Assembly: GCA_015680905.1 (NCBI GenBank)
Contig: CM027384.1
Location: forward strand, 63,185,001-63,249,000
Direction: 5' to 3'
DNA length: 64,000 bases
Source: Coptis chinensis
Lineage: Eukaryota; Streptophyta; Magnoliopsida; Ranunculales; Ranunculaceae
Shown here: positions 1 to 10,800 of the stretch, in pieces
Numbering within the stretch: the first letter of the stretch is position 1
Layout: each line of letters opens with the position of its first letter
The notes under the pieces: model-generated
What the model saw: only the letters and a program-made list of their open reading frames with translations
Told to the model about the DNA's origin: nothing
Database searches by the model: none
Translations under genes and position numbers: made by a program

Positions 1-194
1 TCTTTTTAACACCTCTTATAGATGCAAAGTCCTTGTTTATATAGAGGTAAGTTAGTCTGTTCCCAAAACAAATAAAGACTCCTATTTGGAATAGACACAC
101 GGTTTCCAAATTAGAGAGTGACTCTTTCCAAAATAGAGAATGACTCTTACTGGTAAACGTAATTTGAAATACTAATCATCAAGAGATTCCAACA
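1..194 (-). repeat. 3' LTR of copia-1 (partial)
   Basis: Homologous to 6357-6550. It starts on the minus strand with TGTTGGAATC at 194 and runs off the window. It contains the same TATATAAACAAGG promoter-like motif as the other copy. Confidence 0.9.
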
Positions 195-204
195 ATCCCC
201 CACT
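195..204 (-). other. Polypurine tract of copia-1
   Basis: Minus strand AGTGGGGGAT abuts the LTR start. Plus-strand DNA synthesis of LTR retroelements is primed at such a site. A second similar G-rich copy lies about 30 bp away (near 225-234). Confidence 0.75.
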
Positions 205-880
205 ATTTCAAAATACTTATAGTCCCCCACTATTTTGGAATAGGATATGACAAAAGAAATGGGTTTACAAAATGCCAGAGAGAATCGAAAACGCAATGCA
301 TAAGATACTAGTTCTTTACGGGCTTGAACCAATCATAGGGTAACATGTTTTATCTCACGTGAAAGTGGTGGATTAAAAAATCTTTCAACCAACATTCCCT
401 TGTAGTAAAATAGAGCACATGCATCCACACTGCTTTTTCATTATATGCCAGTTCTGCGGTGTTGTGTTTTTTGGCCCTGCGCTACCTGTGCTACATGAAT
501 GCTCTAGAATATTTGCCCAAATATCCATAAGAATCGACCCAATTCAACATTCACATGGATAGATTTCCATCAGGTGTACATTGCAGTTTAAATACACCAC
601 CTCATTTAAAATATAGGCTATGGAATCCATTAAGAGTTAAAATACTCATCCTTACTCACTGCAATTCTAGTTATACAATGTATACAAAATACTATCTCGT
701 CATAGAGTGGGACATCTAAAAAATAAGATGATAGTATATCAGAGCGACTAGGTGACTTGTTTGTCCTTTTGAACCTACTTCATGGAATCTCCAATCACAT
801 AGGTAGGGTTGCCGTCAGTGTCGCCCTCTATCTTAGGCAAAAGTCTCATCCCCCTCTACGTTTCAACCACTTGCCTCCTA

Positions 881-2459
881 CTAAGCGGTTTTGTCAAAGG
901 ATCGACCAAATTTAACTCTGACCTCACATAATCTAGAGCCACAGCTCCAGATTCCAGCAACTGTTTTATAGACTTGAGTCTCAGACGTATGTGTCTGCTT
1001 TTCCCATTGTACATTTTGCTCTGTCTTTGCTATTGCAGCCTGACAGTCACAATGCATAGGTACAGCTAGAGGCGGTTTTGTACCAATATGAAGATCTGCC
1101 AAGAGGTTTCGAAGCCACTCAGCCTCAGCACTTGCTTTATCTAAAGCAATAAGCTCAAACTCCATGGTTGAACGAGCTATCAAAGTCGATCTGCTTAGAA
1201 GATTTCCAAGCGACTGCACCTCCACCAAGAGTGAATATATAACCACTAGTGGACTTGATATCATGAGAATCAGATATCTAGTTTGCATCACAATAACCCT
1301 CTATCACAGGTGGAGTTTGTCTAAAATGTATGCCGTAATTCATTGTTCCTCTCAAGTACTTGGCTAGTCTCTCTAAAGCACTCCAATGTTCTTTGCTAGG
1401 ACAATGGGTGTATATGCTTAACCTGCTAACTGCATAAGCAATGTCAGGTCTAGTGCAATTCATCGAGTACATGAGACTACCAATAATGTAGGCATATTTA
1501 GACTGCAAGACACTATGTTGATTATTTTTCTTAAGTTCATTATTTGCCTCATAAGGTATTGACACATGCTTACTATCATAATAGTTAAACTTTTTCAAAA
1601 ACTTCTCAACATAATGCTCTTGTGAAAGCGTATAGCCATCACAGTTTCTGATGATTTTGATTCCAAAAATCACATCAGCTTCTCCGAAATCCTTCATTTC
1701 AAATTGGGAGGATAATAACATCTTGGTGTTTCTCACAACATCAAGGCTAGGACTCATGCTTAATATGTCATCCACATATAGACAGATAATCACATACATA
1801 TTCACATTAAAAGATTTAAAATAAATACATTTATCAGCATCATTAATTTGATATCCATTGGACATTATGACACTGTCAAATTTTTCATGCCTTAGTTTTG
1901 CCGTTTGTTTCAACCCATATAAAGACTTAACTAATTTACATACCTTATGCTTATTCCCTGGTATTATAGTACCCTTAGACTGCATCATATATATTTCTTT
2001 ATCAAGATCATCATTCAAAAATGCAATTTTTACATCCATTTGATGAATAAATAAATTATGAATAGCAGCTAGAGCCATTAGAACTCTTATAGAATAAATC
2101 CTAGTTACAGGAGCATAAGTATCAAAATAGTCAATGCCTTTTTGCTGGGAGAATCCCTTGACTACTAGTCGAGCCTTGTATTTATCAATGGAATCATCTA
2201 GTTTCAGTTTCCTTTTGAAGATCCACTTGTAACGTATAGGTTTTTCCCTAGGAGGTAGATCAACTATCTCCCATGTGTGATTAGATATAATCGAATCTAG
2301 TTCTGAGTTTATAGCATCTTTCCAGAAAGGTGCATCTCTAGAACTGATTGCCTCATTATATGTCACAGGATCATCATCAACGAGAAACGTGTAAAAGTCA
2401 TCACCAAAATTGGTGGATTTTCTATCTCTTTTACTCTTCCAAATTTCTTGTTCAGACAC
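881..2459 (-). pseudogene. copia-1 reverse transcriptase and RNase H (degenerate)
   Basis: The minus frame 2459-1278 encodes a copia reverse transcriptase. It opens with the typical W(K)DAIxSELDSI stretch, followed by YKARLVVKGFSQQ, the DVKIAFLNDDL motif, and LYVDDIL with the catalytic YVDD. A DIAYAVSRLS segment precedes the RNase H. The frame ends at GYCDAN; RNase H continues in another frame (1291-881) with the [12 protein letters not shown] segment and then shifts again. In the third frame the familiar copia C-terminus (NGKSRHIRLR, LVDPLTKP) can be read. At least two frameshifts therefore separate RT from the end of pol. The YVDD centre is intact, but the polyprotein is not. Confidence 0.93.
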
Positions 2460-2474
2460 TTCAGGATATGTTGA

Positions 2475-3000
2475 TTATTGTTCACTAAGAGCAACCAACC
2501 TCTCAATGCCAATTTTCAAAGGAAACACATTCTCAAAGAAATCAACATTTTTACTCTCTATAATAGTGTTTGCAACGACAAGGTTATTATCAAATTTTAC
2601 TACTAAAAATCTATATGCAACACTATTATGAGCATAACCAATGAACATACAATCAACAGTTCTAGGTCCCAATTTTCTCTTTTTAGGTTCGTTCACAAGA
2701 ACCTTTGCAAGACACCCCCATATTTTGAAGTATTTCAGGTTAGGTACATGACCTTTCCATAATTCATATGGTGTCTTATTCCCTGTTTTCTTGTTGGGTG
2801 TCCTATTCTGTATACGGCAAGCAGATAGGATTGCTTCCTCCCACAAGTTCAGGGAAGCTCCATAACTTACAAGCATAGCATTCATCATTTCTTTTAATGT
2901 TTGGTTTTTCCATTTTGCTACTCCATTAGACTCAGGAGAGTATGGTGGAGCAGTCTCATGAATAATGTCATTCTTGTCACAAAAGTCCTGGAAGGGGTTA
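2475..3000 (-). pseudogene. copia-1 integrase, C-terminal half
   Basis: Minus frame with HETAPPYSPESNGVAKWKN (the conserved region carrying the last catalytic E is partly changed), then the copia GKR-like region (YELWKGHVPNLKYFKIWGC, GPRTVDCMFIGYA). It reads inward from position 3000, where a solo LTR was inserted. Removing that LTR restores GEYESN-PFQDFCDK across the junction, so the integrase was continuous before the insertion. A stop separates this part from RT at about 2465. Confidence 0.9.
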
Positions 3001-4253
3001 TGTAGGAACTGTTATGGTCGCAGTTTACAAACCGTGAAAACCATGCGCAGCGGAATAAAGGTTCTCGATTTTGGATAGAAATTCATACCTTTAGATCAGC
3101 TGTGATATCTCTGAGAATCCAAGATCTACGAATCAGCAACCTCTTGATCTTCTGTTGTATTCCTATCCTTGGAATGGACATTGTGTGGGCAATGATCTAC
3201 CACCCCCTTCTTTCTCTCTTGGCCTCTATCGATCACTCTCAAGGTCATAACCGAATTTTAACTAATCTTTCTTGAGTAAAACCATGAGTAAATCGGCCAG
3301 AGAAAGAGAGGTTCCTTTTTATAGGCTACAACAGGGACCATGAGGAGAAATTAGGGTTGGGCCTCCTGACGGGCTTGGGCTTCCCATGTTAGCCCAGAAC
3401 ACACGGCCCAAGTCCGTCAACAAATGGCTTATTCCACTAAAGGCCATTATTGCACTACCGCTCTAATCCAAAATCGTGTATTACATTTATGAGCTCCATA
3501 TTATATGCTCGTTGATCTCCCCGTGTTTAAGATATCGAATGCCCGTTGGTTAAGTCAAGTTACTGACAACTACATTAATCAACTTCTTATGTCCTTGAGT
3601 AATACCACTCAACCTCATTGTCATGTCAGATTAAATCAACCTGCAGGGTTTACATGACAATCCTTATGAGCTCCTCAAGGGGACATCATCAGCCCAACTT
3701 CCTGCGGGTCATAGATTCCTTCTATAATCAACAACACACTTTATATACAATGTCATTACCCAATCCATCGAGTTTGTTGATTCACAAATGAATCTCACTC
3801 ATTGATTATTTAAAGCAATGTACAATGCACATATGTGCCCGTTATTATATCCAGATTAAGAGAACAAGCATCCATAATAACAGAGGTGTTTGTTCTCTTA
3901 TATAGTCAGTATAAAGATAAACAACCTCACTTGGTCTTGTTCAATACACACAAAGTGTACTAGTGTAATCATATAGTCAAGATAGACTAATACCATATTA
4001 TACTACAACCATACTAATGGTTTATCCAGATCCATCTAGGTTGTGAACGTTTACTTATATTTTATAAGGTACTGATTATATGATCTTCTGTGTGTCACCA
4101 CACACCATATCATCTACAACATAAAGTATTAGACGCATACATATAACTAATAATATATTTAATATGCATAACATTTGCCCATATTATTCTCATTCAAAAT
4201 ATAAAGAATTAGAGTTAATACAAAAGTAATGTTTTTAGTATATAACCCTATCA
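3001..4253 (-). mobile_element. Solo LTR (1253 bp) nested in copia-1 integrase, TSD GGTTA
   Basis: Starts TGTAGG and ends CCTATCA on plus, which gives TGATAGG...CCTACA on the minus strand, and is flanked on both sides by GGTTA (2996-3000 and 4254-4258). The host integrase frame closes when the insert and one GGTTA are removed. A TATA-like CCTATAAAAAGG lies on the minus strand near 3326-3312, which orients the LTR minus. No coding region, primer site or partner LTR is present, so this is a recombination-derived solo LTR. Confidence 0.93.
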
Positions 4254-4857
4254 GGTTAGACTCATATTCTCCACCCCTGTCAGACTGAAGTCTTTTAATT
4301 TTACAGTTAAGCTGATTTTCAACTTCAGCTTTGTACTTGAGAAACATCTCACCTGCCTCATGCTTGTTTCTAAGTAAATATATTATGGTGTACCTAGAGA
4401 AGTCATCTATGAATATAATATAATAAAACTTCCCTCCTCTAGACATGGTACTTCTAAATTCACCCAAATCCGTATGAATAAGGGTTAGTAATTTAGTTTT
4501 ATTTCTAGAAACAATTCTGCAAGGTTTCTTTGTGGCTTTAGTCTCAGCACATATTTCACATTTATCATTAGAAAAATCAGAAATATTAGACAATAAACCA
4601 CATGCTTTCATCTTTTTCATATACTGAACATTCACATGTCCTAGTCTACCATGTCATATATTAAAAGAGTCAAGCAAGTAAGAAGAAGCAAATTTATTCT
4701 CATTAATAATAATGTTGTCAAGTACATTAAACATGAAAAGACCACTGTTATTACAATAATCTTTCCCAACAAAACTCTCATTCTTAGTCAGAATGAACTT
4801 GTCACTTTCAAAAGTCACCTTGACGCTAGCTTTTTCCAGTAAGGACACAGAAATCAT
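4254..4857 (-). pseudogene. copia-1 pre-integrase and integrase core (5' half)
   Basis: Minus frame 4857-4654 is the GAG-pre-integrase region. It reaches the WHxRLGH motif, but the W codon is TGA (stop), leaving HGRLGHVNVQYMKK. The next frame (4635 on) has the zinc-binding CEICAETKATK, then HTDLGEF and FIDDFSRY with the catalytic Asp residues, and SDRGGEYESN, where the solo LTR enters. The open frame past this point (to 4159) is LTR sequence read by chance. Confidence 0.9.
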
Positions 4858-6047
4858 ATTTTGAAGAATCTCAGGAACATGTAGAACATTACTAAGTGAA
4901 AAGGGTTTTCCTTAAAATTAACTTCAGAAGAATCTTGCTTGTTTCCTCAACTGGAACAGACCTTGAGTCACCCATATAGACATTTTCATCTTTCACTAGT
5001 ATGTAGTCTGAGAAGGCTTCAATATCACCACAGATGTGGCGGGTGGCACTAGAATCTAGTACCCAATTCTTCTGCCCAGTGGCCATGAAAACTTGTGACA
5101 CTACAGCAGCTACAATGTCCTCTCCTCCAACTAAATTAGCATTGGGAGGATCATCAATGTCTTTTTTGTGTCTGCACTGAAAAGCCCTATGTCCCGGTTT
5201 ACCACAAACATAACAATTTCCATTGCCAGTACCACTACTTTTAAAAGAAGTGCCTTTGACCTTAAGATTCTTATTTTTGTTGTACTTTTGTTTTTTAAAG
5301 ACTTTGTTGGATTTGCTGGGATTACCTTCAACTATATTGGCTTTGGAATGGAATTCCTTAGACAATACCTCATCCCGATTCTTGTTCTTTTCCTCTATGT
5401 GAATGTGAATGATCACATCCTCAAGAGTCATCTGCTTGTGTTTATGCTTCATGCTATTCTTATAACGCTTCCAAGACTCGGGGAGTTTCTCAATTAAACA
5501 TCCAGCAATGAAGGTCTCGGGAAAATTAATACCCTCAGTTTTTAAGTCATTAACTAGCACATAGAAATCATGGATTTGAGACGTTACATCTCTATCCTCT
5601 CTCATCTGGAACTTTAGAAAAGTTCCTATATCATATTTTTTTAGTACTAGCATCTTCAATTATGTATTTTTTGTTCAAAGTCTCCCATATATCATGTGCA
5701 TTCTTATTTGAACAATAAATATCAAAAATTTCATTAGACAAGATACTCAAAATAGCATGACGACATACCTTATTCCTTTTTAGCCAAGCAGCTTGATTTC
5801 TTTCAAAATTAAGAGAACCCTCCATAGGTGCTGTATCAGTGAGATACTTAGCATAGTTGAGTACATCTAGGGCTGAGAATACCCTTTCCTTCCATCGCTT
5901 GAAGTGTGTACCGTTGAAGGATTCTATCTTTGACACATTGGGTAAGTTGCAAACAAAAAGTAGAGGTACAACATCCTTCATATTTGAAGTAACCTCCATA
6001 ACTCCCGAATTAGTCTCTTTGTTCGGCGTGTCTGGTGATGTAGACAT
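4858..6047 (-). pseudogene. copia-1 gag and protease (frameshifted)
   Basis: Gag begins with ATG at 6047 (MSTSPDTPNKE). The N-terminal part contains FNGTHFKRWKERV and AAWLKRNKVCRHAI, typical of plant copia gag. The frame breaks in a run of seven A/T at 5637-5643 (EDASTKK to KYDIGTF). It then continues with a CCHC zinc knuckle (CYVCGKPGHRAFQC) and the protease motif WVLDSSATRHIC, where the usual DSG active site is DSS. A further frameshift lies near 4910-4925. Gag packages the RNA; the protease processes the polyprotein. Both are non-functional here. Confidence 0.92.
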
Positions 6048-6356
6048 ATCATTCTTTCCTTAAGATTGTTGGAGCTAAATAAAGAAAACAATAAAGAGAG
6101 ATGAACAGTAGTAATCGGATATAACCAAGGCGCTGATTAGGCTGTCCTTAAGGAAAGATTTCGCCCCTTCCACTGGTGCAGAAAGGCAACAGTGGCGTCT
6201 TCACATCACAGGATTCAATGATTTAACAGACTTACTTGCACTCAAAAGGCTGCTCTCTAGAACGGCAATATAACTCTCTCTGGCAGCTGACAGGAAGAAT
6301 AGAAGAATAAGGGCAGCAACAACAGCTTGGGTTTAGAAATGTGAGATGTGTTTTTG

Positions 6357-6550
6357 TCTTTTTAATACCTCTTATGGACGCAAAGTCCTTGTTTATATAG
6401 AGATAAGTTTGTATGTTCCCAAAACAAATAAAGACTCATACTTGGAATATACACACGGTTTCCAAATCAGAGAATGACTTTTTCCAAAACAGAGAATGAC
6501 TCATGTTGGTAAACGTAATTTGAAATACTAATCATCAAGAGATTCCAACA
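6357..6550 (-). repeat. 5' LTR of copia-1 (the part shared with 1-194)
   Basis: About 90% similar by eye to 1-194. It starts TGTTGGAATC on minus at 6550. TATATAAACAAGG on the minus strand near 6398-6386 is the likely TATA region. The LTR continues to lower coordinates for an unknown length, because its partner is cut by the window edge. 6048-6356 is LTR remainder plus leader, without a recognisable initiator-Met primer site. Confidence 0.88.
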
Positions 6551-6567
6551 CATTCTAGCTTGGCAAC
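6551..6567 (-). pseudogene. FRS (FAR1-related) gene, third fragment
   Basis: A short host stretch between copia-1 and the MULE-like element. On minus it reads through GCTTGGCAAC (one copy of the MULE target duplication) into codons for R-M. Joined to 7487-7625 it gives the end of the FAR1-domain signature (GCQARM). The gene continues past the copia element, outside the window. Confidence 0.7.
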
Positions 6568-7486
6568 TGTGTTGCATAGGTACACCTATATTTTCTTCAT
6601 GTCGCGTTTCGTGTCGTACTGACACCGACACTGACACCGATTCCGATATGACACAGATTCGTAGTCGAACTTGAGAGAGAATAGAAATAGAGAAGAGAGA
6701 GAACAAAAGTGGAGAAGAGAGATCAAGTGGTCGGAGTGCTTGAACTGGAGAGAGAGAGAGAGAAAGAGCAGATCAAACTAGAGAGAAAGAGAGGCAAAAC
6801 TATTGGAGAAGAAGATTCTCGATTGTTTTGTTTTCGGGTTTTTTTAATTGGTATCTGGGCTTGTAATTTAAATGTTTAATTGGGCCTTTATATTTCTTTT
6901 TATTTGGATAGACTTTTTATAAACAAATTGGGCCAAAAAAACTTAGAACATTGTTTTTGTTAGAATTAAACCGACTTAGAGAGAACACCACACTAACTTA
7001 ACATGTATTGAATCATTGAGAGAATGAGATAGAGAGAATTCTTATTCATTGAGGTAAGTCTGAATGGAAGGATGTTACATTTATATACAACTAGGTAACC
7101 TCTTTTCCATAAAGGATAAATAAATACATATAAGGAGGTATCCCATATGGGCTCAATGGTGGGCATCCATATAGGCCCACGAATTTCATAACAGTTTTAA
7201 CTTTTAAACTATGCAACAATTACAAACCGGGCCTTCTTTATTGGGCCTACTTTAAAGGTTTATAACTAACCCATGGTTTTAAAATGGACCAGTTATGCTT
7301 TTAGAGTATGCTTGTTATGACTATGCTTTTTAAATAAGGATTGAAATAATTATTTTTTGAGGATGGAAATAATTATTTTTAATAAAAAAAATATTAATAA
7401 TAAAATATTAGCCGTGTCCCCGTGTCTTGATATTTAGAGGTTGCCGTGTCCAAATTAGACACTCATACCCGTACCCATGCAACACA
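6568..7486. mobile_element. MULE-like non-autonomous DNA element, 10-bp TSD GCTTGGCAAC
   Basis: The ends are inverted: left TGTGTTGCATAGGTAC, right (reverse complement) TGTGTTGCATGGGTAC. The same 10 bases GCTTGGCAAC flank both ends (6558-6567 and 7487-7496). Target duplications of 9-11 bp are typical of Mutator-like elements. GACAC-rich subterminal sequence on the left (6600-6660) and GTGTC-rich sequence on the right (7412-7465) are also mirror images. No transposase frame is visible. A GA-rich stretch lies at 6660-6800. Removing a nested solo LTR leaves about 678 bp. Confidence 0.85.
6958..7193 (-). mobile_element. Small solo LTR (236 bp) nested in the MULE-like element, TSD GTTTT
   Basis: TGTTAGAATT...TTCATAACA, flanked by GTTTT at 6953-6957 and 7194-7198. 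On the minus strand a TATA-like TTGTATATAAATG (near 7095-7080) is followed by sequence ending CTAACA, as in a copia LTR. The short length would also fit a TRIM-type element. No internal domain is present. Confidence 0.85.
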
Positions 7487-7625
7487 GCTTGGCAACCACA
7501 CCGGCCTATAGTTGAAATATTTCTCGAAACTACACCTGAAATTTCTTCTTTCTTGTTATGAACCCCCTCGCGTGAGCAAACCAATAAACAACTAGAAGCC
7601 AAATCTACACCAGTTTGTCCTTAGA
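7487..7625 (-). pseudogene. FRS (FAR1-related) gene, second fragment
   Basis: Minus strand reads SKDKLV, then, after a one-base frame change, LVCSREGVHNKKEE and IGRCGCQA. These are the middle and end of a FAR1 DNA-binding domain (FVCSREG...GCxA signature). FAR1/FRS proteins are MULE-transposase-derived transcription factors. Upstream the frame continues at 44113 across the Helitron pair; downstream it continues at 6567 across the MULE-like element. The in-frame TAG and frame change after SKDKLV may have arisen after the gene was broken. Confidence 0.85.
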
Positions 7626-7725
7626 TATATATTATAGCTCTAACCTCTTGGCTCTATTTTTTGAGCATTCACAAAGTCTCCAATATTTGTAAAACTCTTT
7701 GGCTAATTACGAAAAAATAAGAGAC
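7626..7725 (+). repeat. Helitron 5'-terminal repeat, copy A
   Basis: Similar along its length to 14089-14188. Shared landmarks are TATATATTATAGCT, CTCTATTTTT, the ACAAAGTCTC / ACAGAGTCTC pair, AATATTTG and a final GAGAC. Confidence 0.85.
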
Positions 7726-7879
7726 TAATAAATTATATAAAAAATAACATCACAAAACATATAATAGAAAATTTTGTATTCATTCTAATGCAAACTCACA
7801 TGTATAAAAAAAATTAAAAAAAATAATAATGGCAAACCAATAATGACAAATATTTTAAAATATATATAATACTATATGA

Positions 7880-10800
7880 AACTAAGCTCAAAGAACAATT
7901 AATGGGAAACCAAAACTGGATGCAAATGCATCGAACTAATCTCAAATAATATTTAACGGAAAATTAGAAACTTGATGCAAATGAAAACATTCAACTAATC
8001 TTAAAAAGTAATTAATGGGAAATCGGACTATGGATACAACTGCATTAAACTAACCTCAAAGAATAATTAACGGGAAATCAAAACTTTGATGTAAATACAT
8101 CGAATTAACATAAAAAAATAATTGTTGGGAAATCGAAAACTGGTTGGAAATGCATTGAACTAACCCTCAATGATTAAATTAATGGGAAATCAAAAACTGG
8201 ATCCAACTGCATTGAACTAACATAAAAGAAAAATTAACTATAAATTGGGAACAAGATGCAAATGCGTAGAACTAATTTTAAATAATAATTAATGGGAAAT
8301 CGGAAACCGGATGCAACTGCATTGAACTAATCTCAAAAAATAAACTGGATGCAAATGCATTGAACTAACCTCAATAAATTATTAATGGAAAATCGAAAAT
8401 TGGATGCAAATTCATTTTACTAACCTCAAACAATAATTAACGGGAAATCGGAAACTAAATGCAAATGCAACCTTATCGAATAATAAGCAAGAAATCAAAA
8501 ACTGGATGCAAATGCATTAAAATAATCTCAAAGAATAATTAACGGGAAATCGGAAATTGGATGCAAATTCATTGAACTGACCTCAAAGAACAATTAATAG
8601 GAAATTTGATGGAAATGCATTGAACTAATCTCAAAAAATAAATAACGGGAAATCAAAAACTAAATGCAACTGCATTGAACTAACATCAAAAAATAAATAA
8701 TGAAATTGAAAATCAGAAACTGGATGCAAATGCATTAAACTAACATTTTTTTTTGCTCGGTAAGTGTAAATTGAATTAAGGAAAGAAACGAAATAAAAGA
8801 ACTATACAGGAGTGGTGGAACCTACATGCTATACGATGTAGGTTCAAGATATTCTAAAATAGCAACCATATGGAACCTCCCATTCATATAGCCATGGGGG
8901 TCTGCCATTTGATACAAAAGCCTCATTCTCAGCTAAGAAAGATCCAAATTTTGCCGCCTGGCCTGCAACTAGGTTAGCCTCTCTCCAGTTGTACTACACA
9001 TTCAAGTTTTGTACCTTCGTCGTACAAATTTTCCATCTACATAGGAGTTGCCAAGGGATGCCCCATGAGTTAAAAGCTGTGACAGCTGCTGCCAAATCTG
9101 ATTCCACCCAGAGATTGCTTCATCCTTTTGAAAGGGCAAGCTCCACACTTTCCAATATAACCATGCATTCGGCTGTATAGTTGTCTGCAATTCCGATACC
9201 CCTTGCTCAAGAGTAAGACAAAATCACCATGAACATTTCTAAAGGATCCACCCAACCTAGCTAGACCTGGGTTCCCTCTAGAAGCGCCCCATCTATGTTG
9301 ACCTTAATTTGATCACCAATTGAAGGAATCATTAAACTAACCTCAAAACATAGTTGTGTTATATATGTTATAGGAATGTCTCGATAAGTATAGTTTTGCA
9401 TTTCAAATAGTGTTTATCTTATCTCTTTTCATATGATTAGGAACGCCTTGCTATTCAAGTAGCTTCAATATGAATTTCGCCTTATTAGGCAATTTCGCAA
9501 AACTTTAATCAAACTTCTATTATTAAACAACAAAATGAAGTTTAAGGGTTTTATCAAAGGTGAGTTCTTTTTTTTTAATGGATAGTGGGGTTTTCAAGTT
9601 ATAAGAAATTTGGATGAGTGATAAATATAATATTCATATATAATAATTCTACATATATAGTTGCAAATATTTTTCAGAATAATTAATATAACATCACACA
9701 TTCGTAGATAATCTTTGAAGATCCCACATAGTGAGTCATGTATAATTTAAAGAATAATTAACTGGAAATCGAGAACTAGATAATTTTTTATGATCCCACA
9801 TAGTAAATCAAACATAATTTATTTTTATGTCCTGTTTGAAGTTGATATTACACACCACATTGGATAATTAAAAGGAAATCAGAAAGTGGATTCAAATACA
9901 TTGAATTGAGCTCAAAGAGTAATTAAAAGGAAATCGGAAACTTTATGTAAATACAATAAACCAAACTTAAAAAGTAATTAACTAAAAATCAGAAACTGGA
10001 TGTAACTGCATTAAACTAACGTCAGAAAATAACAACGATAAATTAGAAATTGGATGCAAATCTTTGAAAAATATTTAATCGGAAATTGGAAACGGTATGC
10101 AAATACATCAAACAAACTTCAAATAATAATTAATGGAAAATCGAAAACTGGATGCAAATGCATTGAACTAATCTAAAAAAATAATTAATAGAAAATCAAA
10201 AATCGAATGCAACTGTGTCGAACTAACCTCATAGAATAATTGGTGGGAAATCAGAAACTAGATGCAAATGCATTGAAATAACCTCAAAGAATAATTAACA
10301 AAAAATCAGAAACCAGATGTAATTGCATCGAACTAACCTCAAAGCATAAATAATAAAAAACTAGATGTATATATATACATTTTGATGGTTGATGTATATA
10401 TATTGAACTAATTTCAAAGAGTTATTAATGGAAAGTCAGAAACTGTATGCAAATGCAATGAACTAATCTCAAAGACTAATTAACGAAACATTGAAAAATG
10501 AATGCAACTGCACTGAACTAATCTCAATAAATAATTAACAGGAAAGCATAAATTTGATGCAACTACATTGAACTAACCTCAAAAAATAATTAACGGGAAA
10601 TCGAAAACTTGATATTGAACTAACCTCAAAGAACAATTAACTAGAAATCGAAAATTGGATACAACTACATTGAGCTAACCTCAAAGAATAATTAACAAAA
10701 AATCAGAAACTAGATGCAATTGCATAAAACTAAAATCAGATATTAACTAATGGTAAATCAGAAATTGGATGCAATATCTTGAAGAATATTTAACAGGAAA

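Larger units (their letters stand above)
1..6550 (-). mobile_element. Ty1/copia LTR retrotransposon (copia-1), cut by the left window edge
   Basis: Minus-strand copia element with domain order gag, protease, integrase, reverse transcriptase, RNase H, which defines Ty1/copia. Positions 1-194 and 6357-6550 are homologous and both end in TTCCAACA, so they are the 3' LTR (incomplete at the window edge) and part of the 5' LTR. A purine tract on the minus strand (204-195) directly precedes the 3' LTR. The element is dead: it has a frameshift in gag, a stop at the conserved W of the pre-integrase motif, a solo LTR in integrase and frameshifts in RNase H. It lies directly after an ARM motif of a FAR1 domain. 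The predicted 5-bp target duplication is cattc (6551-6555); its partner lies outside the window. The inner end of the 5' LTR and its primer site could not be placed. Confidence 0.95.

Noticed and set aside
4159-4242. Extra C-terminal residues of the integrase frame (ITFVLTLILYILN...)
   Set aside because: They lie inside the solo LTR and are a chance extension, not integrase.
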